Source: Pedobacter kyonggii
GTDB lineage: Bacteria > Bacteroidota > Bacteroidia > Sphingobacteriales > Sphingobacteriaceae
Length of the DNA stretch: 64,000 nucleotides
Reading direction: 5' to 3'
Assembly (NCBI RefSeq): GCF_004310665.1
Contig: NZ_SIXF01000005.1
Location: 62,001 to 126,000 of the forward strand
The notes under the pieces: generated by a model
What the model was told of the DNA's origin: nothing
The model's input: the letters and a program-made list of their open reading frames with translations, nothing else
Database searches by the model: none
Made by a program: the position numbers and the translations under genes
Part shown: positions 34,156 to 41,725 of the stretch, in pieces
Layout: each line of letters starts with the position of its first letter
Numbering within the stretch: the first letter of the stretch is position 1

Positions 34156-34536
34156 TTACTGCGAACAAGGTCCGTCAGGAATTTCTTTACTGATTTTAAG
34201 CACTTTCATAACCACCAAGGTAGAATCGAAATCAGGTGAAACAGTGGCGGTATCAGACTTCGCGAAATAACCTTCTAATTCTACATATACTGGCTCGTAA
34301 GGCTTTTCGAACCCTAGGTTACTATAAGAGAGCTCTAAGTTTTTTACACTGTCTTTAACCCAATACTCACGTCCATCTTCACATAAGGTAAAAGACTTCA
34401 TTTCAGGGCCAAAACTATACAAACCTTTAACTGTTTTCAGATTACTTTTTTCTCCCTCGGCTTTATCGTTTCTACAAGCTGTAGCGGCTACGCCAAGGAG
34501 CACAACAAATACAATTGCTTGTTTAAATAACTTCAT
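34156..34536 (-). CDS. Small lipoprotein, NlpE C-terminal OB-like
   Basis: The 126-residue protein has a signal peptide with ATAC at the lipidation site (Cys near 21). The mature domain (GLYSFGPEMKSFTLCEDGRE, then YWVKDS, and VYVELEGYFAKSD) resembles the OB-like C-terminal domain of NlpE and related META/OB lipoproteins of Bacteroidota. No catalytic residues are visible. One base separates it from the upstream LolC/E-type permease gene, so it is translated from the same transcript; a role linked to lipoprotein sorting or envelope stress is possible. Confidence 0.65.
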   Translation of the reverse strand: MKLFKQAIVFVVLLGVAATACRNDKAEGEKSNLKTVKGLYSFGPEMKSFTLCEDGREYWVKDSVKNLELSYSNLGFEKPYEPVYVELEGYFAKSDTATVSPDFDSTLVVMKVLKISKEIPDGPCSQ

Positions 34537-34537
34537 T

Positions 34538-35773
34538 TTATATAGTTTGATTAATTTGATCTATCTTTTTAACACTTAAATTGGATGACAAAGCAGATGC
34601 CAAAAATGAGAAGATGCCTACTGTAACAAAAACTAAAACAAAATCCTTCCATTTTAATCCGATTGGATAGGAACTTACCAGCGTTTTATTTACTTCATCA
34701 CCCATTTTGATAAAACCATAAGTGTGCTGAAAATAATAAAATATGAGGCCGATAATTAAGCCCAGCACACAGCCAGACATGGTGATCATCATTCCCTCAA
34801 ATAAAAATATGCGTTTGATTAATTTCTTTCCTGCGCCTAAACTGCTCAGAATGGCTACATCCTTCACCTTATCGATTACTAACATGGTTAACGACCCTAT
34901 GATATTAAATATAGCAATAATCAGGATAAAAGTAAGAATAATATATACGGCCCATTTCTCGGTATTTAAAATATGGTAGAGCGATTTATTTTGCTCGGCC
35001 TGATTTCTGACTTCATAATCTTTACCCGCCTTTTCGATTACCTCTTTTTGAAAATCGTCTACATCAATACCGGGCTGGAGATTGATCTCTATTGCAGACA
35101 CATTTTTCTCTTCGCCTAAAAGTTCGCGGGCAAAATTCAGCGGTACAATAATGCCATTATCAAAATCTTGCTGTACTTCAAAAACACCACTTACCCGAAT
35201 GTTCTTTACCACAAAATCGTCTGCAGGGTTTAAGCCATTTGCAGCAATATCTTTCTTTGGCGAGTAGATTTCCAATTCTGTAAAGGGATCGACAGTATTT
35301 ACGGCCAAATAACTCTGCAGGGCAGAACCAATTACTGCGTTATCGCCGCTTCTGTTACGCAATATAAAACGGCCTTCTTTAATGGTACTATCTAATCTGG
35401 TGTTTTTCAAATAATCTAAACTTACCCCCTTAACCATTCCAACTGCTTGTTTGTTGTTGTATTTTAATAATGCATTTTCTTGTAGTACCTCAGTAAAAGC
35501 GGCAACATCTTTGTTTTTTCTGAGCGCATTAAAATAGGTTGTGTTCGGATCAAAAGTTTTCCCTTTAGCCGGTGTAATGGCAATTTGCGGGGTAATGGTA
35601 TCGAACATATTCAATACCACTGTTTCTAAACCGTTAAATACTGAAAGGATAATAATCAATGCAGCACTACCAACCATTACACCTACCATCGATATGCCCG
35701 ATATCAGGTTAATGGCATTGGTAGATTTTTTGGCAAAAAGATACCTTTTGGCAATATAAAACGATGTATTCAC
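34538..35773 (-). CDS. LolC/LolE-type ABC transporter permease
   Basis: The 411-residue protein has the MacB/FtsX layout: one N-terminal membrane helix (about 22-48) after FYIAKRYLFAKKSTNAIN, a large periplasmic domain, and three C-terminal helices. The start and helix order match the lipoprotein-releasing LolC/E group. With LolD ATPase it would move lipoproteins from the inner membrane to the carrier; no ATPase gene is next to it, which is common in Bacteroidota. It heads a pair with the small lipoprotein downstream. Confidence 0.88.
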   Translation of the reverse strand: MNTSFYIAKRYLFAKKSTNAINLISGISMVGVMVGSAALIIILSVFNGLETVVLNMFDTITPQIAITPAKGKTFDPNTTYFNALRKNKDVAAFTEVLQENALLKYNNKQAVGMVKGVSLDYLKNTRLDSTIKEGRFILRNRSGDNAVIGSALQSYLAVNTVDPFTELEIYSPKKDIAANGLNPADDFVVKNIRVSGVFEVQQDFDNGIIVPLNFARELLGEEKNVSAIEINLQPGIDVDDFQKEVIEKAGKDYEVRNQAEQNKSLYHILNTEKWAVYIILTFILIIAIFNIIGSLTMLVIDKVKDVAILSSLGAGKKLIKRIFLFEGMMITMSGCVLGLIIGLIFYYFQHTYGFIKMGDEVNKTLVSSYPIGLKWKDFVLVFVTVGIFSFLASALSSNLSVKKIDQINQTI

Positions 35774-35861
35774 AGCGGCAAAGATAAATAAAAGGTTGAG
35801 GGTTTAAAGGTAAAAGGCTTAAGACTGTAAACCCTTTAACAATTATGAACCTTTAATCCTG

Positions 35862-36500
35862 CTAAAAAAACGGATTATGTTGTTTTTCAAAACCAATGCT
35901 TGTAGCTGGTCCATGACCAGGATAAACTATGGTTTCATCAGGTAAGACAAAAAGTTTATCGGAAATGTTTTGGATTAATTGCTGATGATTACCTCCAGGC
36001 AGATCGGTACGGCCAATACTGCCATAAAAAAGCACGTCGCCACCTATTAAAATATGATCGGGTGCACTGTAAAAACACAGGTGTGCTGGCGAATGCCCCG
36101 GTGCAAAAATTAAGGTCAGAGTACTGTTACCAAAAGAAATTGTTCCTGTTTCGGGCAAAAAAGTATCGGGCAGAGGAGATACATCATAACGGGTAAAACC
36201 CATTGATGGCGCATACCCAGGAACTGCATTTAAAATTGGCAGTTCGCCCGCGTGAAACTGTGGTTTTAAGCTATAAGTTTCGAACACAAATTTATTGCCG
36301 AAAACATGATCGAGGTGACAATGTGTATTGAGCAATAAAACAGGCTTTAACCCTTCATTTTTGATGAAAGCTGCCAATTCATTTTGCTCAAAACCTTCGT
36401 ACATGCCCGGATCGATAATGACACATTCTTTGGTTTCATCAAAAAGCACATAGGTATTTTCGCTGTAGGCGTTAAACGTGAAGGTTTTTATTGTAATCAT
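35862..36500 (-). CDS. MBL-fold metallo-hydrolase (glyoxalase II-like)
   Basis: The 212-residue protein carries the metal-binding motif THCHLDH, plus VIIDPG and APGHSPAHLCFY and a late GHG (YPGHGPATS). These are the ligands of a binuclear metallo-beta-lactamase-fold hydrolase. Single-domain proteins of this size are usually annotated as GloB-like or YcbL-like thioesterases that hydrolyse S-lactoylglutathione or similar thioesters. The true substrate is not known. It lies between gldD and the permease gene, with 51 bp to gldD. Confidence 0.88.
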   Translation of the reverse strand: MITIKTFTFNAYSENTYVLFDETKECVIIDPGMYEGFEQNELAAFIKNEGLKPVLLLNTHCHLDHVFGNKFVFETYSLKPQFHAGELPILNAVPGYAPSMGFTRYDVSPLPDTFLPETGTISFGNSTLTLIFAPGHSPAHLCFYSAPDHILIGGDVLFYGSIGRTDLPGGNHQQLIQNISDKLFVLPDETIVYPGHGPATSIGFEKQHNPFF

Positions 36501-36551
36501 AAAATTTTAGAAAAAATCCTGTTTCCAAGAGCAGAATGACAAAATAATAAA

Positions 36552-37139
36552 TTAATTTTTCCACCTAAAGGTAGAAATCAAGGTATCGATATCCTTTTTA
36601 ATAAATTTAACAACGGGTTCAATAGAATCGTATTGTGGACGTTCATTAAAATATAAAGCCCCTCTAAAATAATGTTTAGTGCTATCGGTTAAAAAAAACT
36701 GAACTGATGATGCGGTATTCCCCTCTATGGCGTAATAAATGCCATAGACTTTATGATCAGGGTAATTGATGAGCTTTTGATCAATCGCACTGGCTTTTAT
36801 CGTATGTTTAAAAGCCAGTTTTCGGGCATCTTCTACCATTCCATCATATTCGCCTTTACCCGAAACATCGTAATACGTTAAATGCAAAAAGCCATTAAAC
36901 TGCTTAAAGTGCAAATTGTACCAGTTCTTTTGGGCATCGCGGCTTTGATCTTGTTCTACCACTGCATAAGTTGGATATTTGAAAGTAAAAGGGACAGGCT
37001 TGGTAAACGCGGTATAATCTTTTTTAGGGAATACTATCCTATAATAAGCTTTTGGCTTTGGGCTATAATCATGGTTCTGACATGCTGTTATAAACAAAAG
37101 CAGTACAAAAGGAAGGCAGATCAATTGTTTTAGTTTCAT
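36552..37139 (-). CDS. gldD: Gliding motility lipoprotein GldD
   Basis: The 195-residue protein has a lipoprotein signal ending ITAC and the family pattern of GldD: SPKPKAYYRIVFPKKDY, KPVPFTFKYPTYA, WYNLHFKQFNGFLHLTYY, DARKLAFKHTIKASAID, and a C-terminal RGALYFNERPQYDS. GldD was found through non-gliding mutants of Flavobacterium johnsoniae; it is needed for the type IX secretion/gliding system but its exact task is unknown. It is placed here among housekeeping genes, without other gld genes. Confidence 0.9.
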   Translation of the reverse strand: MKLKQLICLPFVLLLFITACQNHDYSPKPKAYYRIVFPKKDYTAFTKPVPFTFKYPTYAVVEQDQSRDAQKNWYNLHFKQFNGFLHLTYYDVSGKGEYDGMVEDARKLAFKHTIKASAIDQKLINYPDHKVYGIYYAIEGNTASSVQFFLTDSTKHYFRGALYFNERPQYDSIEPVVKFIKKDIDTLISTFRWKN

Positions 37140-37194
37140 AACATTTTATCAAAGATTGCGTCGTCGTTCCTCCTTGCTATGACGATAAGTTAAT

Positions 37195-37938
37195 TTATTT
37201 ATTCCAAATTGCCCAAGCTTTTTCTGCTTGTTTGTACAGCATTTCCAAACCGTTTTTAATTGCTGCACCGCGCTCGGCAGCTTTAACCAAAAATGCTGTC
37301 TCCAGCGGATTGTACACTAAATCGTAAGCTAAATACCCTGGCCCAACTAAACTGTAATCAATTTCAGGAAAGGTATCCACATTTGGCGACATTCCCAAAG
37401 GGGTGGTATTGATCAATAACTGGTGCGAGGCTAAAATCTCTGGTGTAACTTCAGAATACAAAATAGCACCCTGAACAGCCGTTCGTACCACCACCTGATA
37501 TTGGATATTTAATTTTTCTAAAACGTACTTTACCGCTTTCGCTGCCCCACCATCACCAAAAACCAGTGCTTTTGCGTGTTGCGGTCCTAACAAGGGCTTT
37601 AGTGATTCTTCAAAGCCATATGCATCGGTGTTGTAGCCTTTTAAATAGGTTGCACCTTCAAAACTTTTGATCGAAATACAATTTACAGCCCCAATTTTTT
37701 CCGCAGCTTCATCTACTTCGTTTAAATAGCAAAGCACGTTAACTTTATGCGGAATCGTAACATTAAGTCCACAAAGTGACGGATTTTCACTTATCAGATC
37801 GGGCAGTGATTTAATATCGGCAATAGGGAAAAGCTCATATTGATGATCGGCAATGCCCTCATTTTGAAATTTTTCTGTGAAATATTTTTTCGAGAAAGAA
37901 TGCGAAAGTGGGTACCCGATTAAGCCGTATGTTTTCAT
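37195..37938 (-). CDS. aroE: Shikimate dehydrogenase
   Basis: The 247-residue enzyme starts MKTYGLIGYPLSHSFSKKYF, the shikimate-binding SxS motif, has LNVTIPHK with the catalytic Lys, VFGDGGAAKAV (a Rossmann NADP loop), NTTPLGMSP, and the last motif GLEMLYKQAEKAW. It reduces 3-dehydroshikimate in the aromatic amino-acid pathway. It lies in the same direction as gldD, with 55 bp between. Confidence 0.95.
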   Translation of the reverse strand: MKTYGLIGYPLSHSFSKKYFTEKFQNEGIADHQYELFPIADIKSLPDLISENPSLCGLNVTIPHKVNVLCYLNEVDEAAEKIGAVNCISIKSFEGATYLKGYNTDAYGFEESLKPLLGPQHAKALVFGDGGAAKAVKYVLEKLNIQYQVVVRTAVQGAILYSEVTPEILASHQLLINTTPLGMSPNVDTFPEIDYSLVGPGYLAYDLVYNPLETAFLVKAAERGAAIKNGLEMLYKQAEKAWAIWNK

Positions 37939-37955
37939 TATTTATATAAAAAAGC

Positions 37956-37988
37956 AAACCTTACAGGTTCTTGAAACCTGCAAGGTTT
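37956..37988 (-). terminator. Hairpin downstream of the phosphosulfolactate synthase gene
   Basis: AAACCTTACAGGTT (37956-37969) pairs with AACCTGCAAGGTTT (37975-37988) with one mismatch, loop 5 nt. It lies between the synthase gene and aroE and has A-rich/T-rich flanks. Similar AAACCTTACAGGTT palindromes are spread through Bacteroidota genomes, so it may double as a repeat. Confidence 0.65.
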
Positions 37989-38022
37989 ATTTAACTATGT
38001 ACCCCACAATAGTGTGGTTGAG

Positions 38023-38790
38023 TTATTTAGTTTGATTCAGGAAATAATCGAAAGTATCTCCCCGTAAACCTAAACGAATGGTTTCTAAAGGAATTACTTC
38101 TGCCGGGGCAATATTACCAAGGTTTACGTTGCTACCGATTAATTTAATAAACCAAACTTGCTGTTCTTTTTGAGGTGCTTCCCAAATAATGGTTTCTTCA
38201 GGAATCTGGGTTAAAATTTCATCAACCAATCCTTCACGTACTTCACCGCTTCCGCGGTAAATGCCTACATTACCGCCTTCGCGGGCTTCGGCAATTACTT
38301 TCCACGATCCCGCCTCAATTTCGGCCTGCATTAATTTAATCCACTTATATGGGGCAAATATTTTAGCGGCATCTTTACTTCCAACCTCCGAAATAACGGT
38401 TACCTGTTTAGAAAGTTCGCGGATAAACTCACATTTTTTATCGTGCTCAATTTCGATAGATCCATCAGAAACTTCTGCATATTCCATTCCGTACTGGTCT
38501 AGAACGCGTTGATAATCTGAAAACTGGTCACGAATGATAAAGGCCTCAAATAACGTTCCTCCGAAATAGGTAGGAATGCCTGCACTTTTATATAAAGCTA
38601 ATTTTTCTTTAAGGTTTGGTGTTACGTGTGATGTTGCCCAACCTAATTTTACGATATCTGTATGTACGCCGGCAACTTCAATAAAATCTTCAACCTGGCG
38701 TAGGCTCAATCCCTTATCCATAACCATTGTTAAGCCTTTTTGGCGTGGTTTAGCTGGACGTTCGGGAACGTTTAATAATGGATAATTCAT
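38023..38790 (-). CDS. Phosphosulfolactate synthase family protein
   Basis: The 255-residue protein matches family PF02679 (ComA type): PRQKGLTMVMDKGLSLRQVE, DIVKLGWATSHV, YFGGTLFEAFIIRDQ, YAEVSDGSIEI, SEVGSKD, KLMQAEIEAGSWKVIAEARE and a final LGLRGDTFDYF. ComA adds sulfite to phosphoenolpyruvate to give phosphosulfolactate, the first step of coenzyme M synthesis in methanogens. This organism is not a methanogen; sulfolactate or cysteate made this way could feed sulfonolipids, which are known in Bacteroidota. That link is inference. The next-step enzymes (ComB, ComC) are not adjacent. Confidence 0.85.
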   Translation of the reverse strand: MNYPLLNVPERPAKPRQKGLTMVMDKGLSLRQVEDFIEVAGVHTDIVKLGWATSHVTPNLKEKLALYKSAGIPTYFGGTLFEAFIIRDQFSDYQRVLDQYGMEYAEVSDGSIEIEHDKKCEFIRELSKQVTVISEVGSKDAAKIFAPYKWIKLMQAEIEAGSWKVIAEAREGGNVGIYRGSGEVREGLVDEILTQIPEETIIWEAPQKEQQVWFIKLIGSNVNLGNIAPAEVIPLETIRLGLRGDTFDYFLNQTK

Positions 38791-38850
38791 ATGCGTACAA
38801 AAGTGAAAAAAATTTTGAGATTTATTTGTTAAATTTTTCTCACAAGGTCG

Positions 38851-40254
38851 TTACCTAATATACCTGTTTATAACGTTCAAAATGGCACTATTATCCTGCA
38901 ATTGTGGCAAATATTCAAATAAAATATAGTGTTTATCAGGGTCGGTTGTTAAAGCCGTTTCCAAATATCCCAGTGCATCGCTATAATTCCCCTGGGCAAA
39001 AAGATACGCTACCATCCGGTAATACAGTTCTGCTGCTTCCGGATTATTCTTAATCGCTTCTGCCATCGTTTCCGATGCTTCCAGCAATTTTCCCTGCTCG
39101 TAAAGCACCGTACTAAAATCTAACCAGGCCTCAATATCCAAAGGATTAAACTCTAATACCTTTTCGTAAGCTTCGATTGATTCATCAATCTGGCCTAATT
39201 TATAATAAGCATCGGCCATTGCAAACCAGAAGTCAGGGTTCTCGGCCTCTAAATCGATTGCTTTTTTATAAAAATGCAACGATTCGAAATAACGTTCTTC
39301 AAAATTCAGTGTAACACCAATCCCAAACCAGGCATCTGCCATTTTAGGGTCCATTTTTACCGATTTTTTGTAATAAGAACGGGCTTCGTCCATTTTCTCC
39401 AGTTTCTCGTAACATTCGCCAATGGCGCAATAAGTATCGGCATTCGGCTGCTCATATTCGAAAGTCTGTTTATAAACATCTATCGCCTCGTCATATTTAT
39501 CAAGCTGAACCAGCGCATTGCCTTTATTGAAATACGCAGAGCTGAAATCTTCTTTGATCAGGATCGCATAATCATAAGCATCGATCGCCTTTTCGAAAAG
39601 ATTCAGCTTGTGGAAACTGTTGCCCAAATTATACCATGCCGCATAAGAATACGGATCGGTATCGATGTATTGCTGATAAAACTTGATGCTTTCTTCTTGT
39701 TTATCTAACACATCGTAACAGAAAGCCAGCTCATATAAACCATCCTGGTTCTCCATATTCTGCTCTAAACTGAGCTTAATATAGGTAATGGCGCTTTCAT
39801 AATCGCTCATGCTCTGGTAAACATAAGCCATCTGTAATAAAATCTCATCAGTACTCTCGGCCAGCCCCAAAGCTTTTTCATAATTTTCCAAAGCCTCGTC
39901 AAAACGTTCGGTATTTTGAAAAATATTACCGCGAAGCAAATAAATATCTGGTTCTGACGGTTCTAAAAGCTCGGCCTTTTGCAAAGCAATAAAAGCCTTT
40001 TCGTTGTTGTTGGTTAAAATGTAAAGATGAGCCTGTTTGATTAAAAACACAGTTGCATAAGGGTGCTGACTGATTGCAAAATCAACAACCTGCAAAGCTT
40101 TGACCGGATCATTTTTCTCAATGTAGAAATCTACAATGTATTCGAATGCCCCTGCATCGAAGAAATACTGATCCTGGTTGCGGAGCATTTCTTCGTAACG
40201 TTCTACCGAGCGTTGTGCATCTTCGTTGGATTCAAAAAAGAATTCTTCTTCCAT
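38851..40254 (-). CDS. Large TPR-repeat protein
   Basis: The 467-residue protein is almost entirely tetratricopeptide repeats (about eleven), with regular units such as AWYNLGNSFHKLNLFEKAID and PDFWFAMADAYYKLGQIDES, starting after an acidic N-terminus (MEEEFFFESNEDAQRS). It has no signal peptide and no membrane helix, so it is expected in the cytoplasm as a protein-interaction scaffold. Its partner is unknown. It lies 60 bp before the phosphosulfolactate synthase gene. Confidence 0.9.
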   Translation of the reverse strand: MEEEFFFESNEDAQRSVERYEEMLRNQDQYFFDAGAFEYIVDFYIEKNDPVKALQVVDFAISQHPYATVFLIKQAHLYILTNNNEKAFIALQKAELLEPSEPDIYLLRGNIFQNTERFDEALENYEKALGLAESTDEILLQMAYVYQSMSDYESAITYIKLSLEQNMENQDGLYELAFCYDVLDKQEESIKFYQQYIDTDPYSYAAWYNLGNSFHKLNLFEKAIDAYDYAILIKEDFSSAYFNKGNALVQLDKYDEAIDVYKQTFEYEQPNADTYCAIGECYEKLEKMDEARSYYKKSVKMDPKMADAWFGIGVTLNFEERYFESLHFYKKAIDLEAENPDFWFAMADAYYKLGQIDESIEAYEKVLEFNPLDIEAWLDFSTVLYEQGKLLEASETMAEAIKNNPEAAELYYRMVAYLFAQGNYSDALGYLETALTTDPDKHYILFEYLPQLQDNSAILNVINRYIR

Positions 40255-40504
40255 ATATTATACTATTAAAGAACCGTGCCAATTAGCAGAAAAACACATT
40301 ATAAGTTTACAAGTTTTAATTATCCGTTTTTAAAATAATTATTAACATCAATGGGCTAAAACAGCGTAAATAGCTGACTATAAAGCGTATTGACTGTGAT
40401 TAAGATGTGTGGATAATCGATAGATTTTTTGCAACATCGCGGTTCCTTTTCCCTTCTGTGACAAAAATACTATAAATTTATGGTATATACGTAATTAAGA
40501 AGTC

Positions 40505-40960
40505 ATGAAAGGATTAGTCATTTTTGCCCTGTTTTTACATTTTTTTGCTACAAATACCTTCGCGCAAAGCGATGAAGAAAGTGCCATCAAAAAGGCCATA
40601 AACAATCTTTTTACCGGTATGAAAAGTGGAGACAGCACTTTAACCAGAACTGCCTTTGCACCAGCAGCGATTATGCAAACTATAGTTAACAAAGAAGGTA
40701 AGGTGAATATACGCACGGAATCCGTTAACGACTTTATCAAATTTATTGGCACTCCCCACCAGGAAAAATATGATGAGCGTATTATGTTTACCAAAATATT
40801 AATCGATGGTCCTTTGGCTTCTGTTTGGACAGACTATAAATTTTATCTGGGCGAAAAATTTAGTCATTGTGGGGTTAATTCCTTTCAGTTGGTAAAAGGA
40901 GGTCAGGGCTGGCAGATTGTTTATATTATCGATACCAGGAGAAAGGAAGGATGTAATTAA
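40505..40960 (+). CDS. Secreted NTF2-like protein (putative lumazine-binding type)
   Basis: The 151-residue protein has a signal peptide ending TFAQ (about residue 20). The mature part (ESAIKKAINNLFTGMKSGDS; FAPAAIMQTIVNKEGKVNIR; VWTDYKFYLGEKFSHCGVNS; GWQIVYIIDTRRKEGC) is an NTF2-like domain of the Lumazine_bd_2 kind. His in SHCGVNSF and the nearby Cys are frequent in this group. It may be periplasmic. Function unknown. It converges with the membrane-protein gene downstream, 11 bp away. Confidence 0.78.
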   Translation: MKGLVIFALFLHFFATNTFAQSDEESAIKKAINNLFTGMKSGDSTLTRTAFAPAAIMQTIVNKEGKVNIRTESVNDFIKFIGTPHQEKYDERIMFTKILIDGPLASVWTDYKFYLGEKFSHCGVNSFQLVKGGQGWQIVYIIDTRRKEGCN

Positions 40961-40971
40961 TTGGTATTTAT

Positions 40972-41496
40972 TTAGTTTAGATATTGAGCCAAGGGATTCG
41001 GTTTTAAGTCTCTCAAGGTTTCAATAAGTTTAGCGTCAAAATAATTGGCAATTATAAATGCTTCTTTTTTACCTTGTTTAAGCTTGATAACGCCCCTGTC
41101 AATATCGAAAATATTCGGTATAGGATATGATATTCTTGTCATTGCCATTTTATCAATATCAAATATTATTTCTTTAGCTTCTTTATTAACCCAGAATAAA
41201 ACTTTACAGGGAGGAGTTGTAATTACGATCTGCGTTTTACTAATCGTCACTAAAGTAGAGGTTGAGCTTATCGTTTTAGCACGGGACAAAATATGCCATT
41301 TCTGAATGTAAATAATGAACAAGGCAAATACTGTTTCGCTGAGGAAATATTCAAAGCCAAATCCCTTATTTCCCCGAAAATAAATGAGGATGGAGTACAC
41401 TATAAAAACTATCAAACCAAAAATAGTGACCCGAACCATGCGTTTCTGGTCTTTTTCCAATAAATCGATTAAAAAGGGTACAACGGAATATTGCAT
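40972..41496 (-). CDS. Hypothetical membrane protein
   Basis: The 174-residue protein has two membrane helices (about 20-40 and 48-64) and a C-terminal soluble beta-rich domain (TLVTISKTQIVITTPPCKVL; RISYPIPNIFDIDRGVIKLK), reminiscent of a small PH-like bacterial domain. I do not recognise a family. Its end nearly meets that of the convergent NTF2-like gene. A start at 41496 gives a short cytoplasmic N-terminus with several charged residues before the first helix. Confidence 0.6.
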   Translation of the reverse strand: MQYSVVPFLIDLLEKDQKRMVRVTIFGLIVFIVYSILIYFRGNKGFGFEYFLSETVFALFIIYIQKWHILSRAKTISSTSTLVTISKTQIVITTPPCKVLFWVNKEAKEIIFDIDKMAMTRISYPIPNIFDIDRGVIKLKQGKKEAFIIANYFDAKLIETLRDLKPNPLAQYLN

Positions 41497-41672
41497 ATAA
41501 AATTAAAGATTGAAATATACGCATAATCAACCCGTGCATTATAGGATTAGAAAAATGTTTTCTGGAAAGCCAGTCTCTGTAGTTGGGTTATTGTTAGTTG
41601 ATCTTTATATTAAAGTCTCGATTTTGAACCGTGAGCTGTCGTTACCATTCGAAATTTGTAGCGATGATATAA

Positions 41673-41708
41673 AAAAGGGTTGATCATGTAAACATGATCA
41701 ACCCTTTT
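41673..41708 (-). terminator. Strong terminator downstream of the M1 peptidase gene
   Basis: AAAAGGGTTGATCATGT (41673-41689) pairs perfectly with ACATGATCAACCCTTTT (41692-41708), 17 bp, and lies 18 bp past the stop of the minus-strand peptidase gene. T-rich tails exist on that strand. Confidence 0.88.
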
Positions 41709-41725
41709 AAAATGAGATTTGGTTA

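Noticed and set aside
40408-40416. A perfect DnaA-box-like TGTGGATAA
   Set aside because: Only one copy was noticed, with no cluster, no AT-rich unwinding element and no dnaA or dnaN nearby, so it is not evidence for an origin.
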